From: Cubamyces lactineus
Taxonomy: Eukaryota; Basidiomycota; Agaricomycetes; Polyporales; Polyporaceae
Length of the DNA stretch: 64,000 bases
Direction: 5' to 3'
Assembly (NCBI GenBank): GCA_022376465.1
Contig: JACDTU010000016.1
Coordinates: forward strand, 913,051 to 977,050
In this document: positions 63,171-64,000 of the stretch, one piece after another
How positions within the stretch are numbered: position 1 is the stretch's first letter
How the letters are laid out: each line of letters opens with the position of its first letter
Position numbers and translations under genes: made by a program
Notes under the pieces: generated by a model
The model's database searches: none
What the model was told of the DNA's origin: nothing
Seen by the model: the letters and a program-made list of their open reading frames with translations, nothing else

Positions 63171-63851
63171 GTTAGGGAGGGGAGCCCGACGCGATCGAGC
63201 GTTAGCGAGATTTGCGGCGGGCGACGACGTTCGAGAGGGTGTGTCGAAAGACTTGGGCCAACTGGGGCTGGTGAGGAACACCAACCCGCCCAGTTTCGAC
63301 CTTTTAGCCGGTCTCTTCAGGGCCTATACAGTTCTTTACGATTAAGTTTAAACCCTATCCCAGCGGCGTATCACCGCTTGCACAGGGGATAGGTTTACGA
63401 ATTCAGCTGACGCGGCGGCGGCCGAAGGCCGCCGTCCTTACCTTCTGCCGATGGGGACGGCTGAAAGCGTAAGACTGATTTGACTCTAAACTTTAACTCG
63501 CGGAGCGCCTTACCCCGGCGCTCCGGATGACACAGTTAGTATGTGTCACTCGGACCGAGTAAACTAGCGCGCGATCTAATTAAAGACCGGCGCTTGCATA
63601 CCCCTTAAAGGTTACCTTTTATTCCAGATCACGTGACCATGAGACGCCCTTTAGGCGCTAAAGACTTCCCCGGATAGGATCCGGACCCACCATGGGGGTA
63701 GCTAGGCGCCCCTTTCGGGCGCTTCACCGGAACACGTGCCCCGCCTGTTACCGGTCAGGGTGTTCGGTTCACGTGCCCAATCAATAGGCGCCATGGGTTG
63801 TCCCACGGTGTTGTGACCTTAGAATAAACCCTCGAAGTAAACCAGCGCCTG
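63171..63851. repeat. Telomere-associated repeat copy 3 and hairpin module unit 2
   Basis: Begins GGTTAGGGAGGGGAGCCCGACGCG, a diverged third copy of the 61.3-kb repeat. Hairpins follow: CGGCGGCC-GAA-GGCCGCCG (63416-63434), CGGAGCGCC/GGCGCTCCG (63501-63525), TGACACA/TGTGTCA (63528-63548) and ACTCGG/CCGAGT (63548-63560). It also repeats CACGTGACC and CCACCATGGGGG as in unit 1. No gene. Confidence 0.78.
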
Positions 63852-64000
63852 TTAGGGTTAGGGTTAGGGTTAGGGTTAGGGTTAGGGTTAGGGTTAGGGT
63901 TAGGGTTAGGGTTAGGGTTAGGGTTAGGGTTAGGGTTAGGGTTAGGGTTAGGGTTAGGGTTAGGGTTAGGGTTAGGGTTAGGGTTAGGGTTAGGGTTAGG
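63852..64000 (+). repeat. Telomere, (TTAGGG)n
   Basis: 149 bp of perfect TTAGGG repeats running to the last base, G-rich strand reading towards the end, about 25 units. This is the chromosome terminus or the start of a longer tract cut by the window. Confidence 0.98.

Noticed and set aside
62110..63345. Long open frames on both strands (331-399 codons) over the palindromic array
   Set aside because: All repeat distances are multiples of three and the unit lacks stops, so several frames are open at once. The predicted proteins are simple repeats of the DNA unit.

Overview
The window is the right-hand end of a fungal chromosome. It finishes in about 25 copies of TTAGGG (63852-64000). Short introns (46-85 bp in most genes), HET-domain proteins, an F-box protein, a FunK1-type kinase, a Helitron-type relic and a Ty3/gypsy chromovirus point to a filamentous basidiomycete, most likely an Agaricomycete. 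That assignment is inferred from gene content only.

Layout. 1-4 kb: the 3' part of an oligopeptide transporter and an F-box protein. 4.5-25 kb: six HET-domain genes in tandem on the + strand, with one relic between the second and third. 25-27.4 kb: a gene relic, a 649-bp hAT-type MITE with 8-bp target duplications, and part of a Helitron-like relic. 27.4-42.7 kb: a 15.3-kb block of two near-identical Ty3/gypsy chromoviruses. One is nested in the other and half of the block is inverted; the whole is flanked by GGGGA. 42.7-46.1 kb: the other half of the Helitron-like relic and a membrane-protein gene. 46.4-51.9 kb: a HET relic and two more HET genes, the last frameshifted. 52.5-60 kb: a coiled-coil-type gene of unclear integrity, dynein light chain LC8, a proline-rich protein and a truncated FunK1 kinase. 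61.3-64 kb: telomere-associated repeats, an array of 19 palindromic cores, hairpin-rich modules and the telomere.

The main system is the HET array. All eight genes share an N-terminal module not covered by the usual HET domain. It reads C-x2-C-W-x-G, then W-x-G-G-Y, then usually C-x4-C, and a phase-1 intron at one fixed position joins it to the HET exon. Six of the eight end in a tail of the form EIKL(V/I). By family these are expected to act in allorecognition or induced cell death. The module looks like a zinc-binding or ligand-sensing input domain, which is inference.

The retrotransposon carries several readable control features: a GGGTTTT slippery site right before the gag stop, an LTR segment complementary to the site just after the LTR (Tf1-like self-priming), and three tightly packed ORFs after pol, two of them small membrane proteins.
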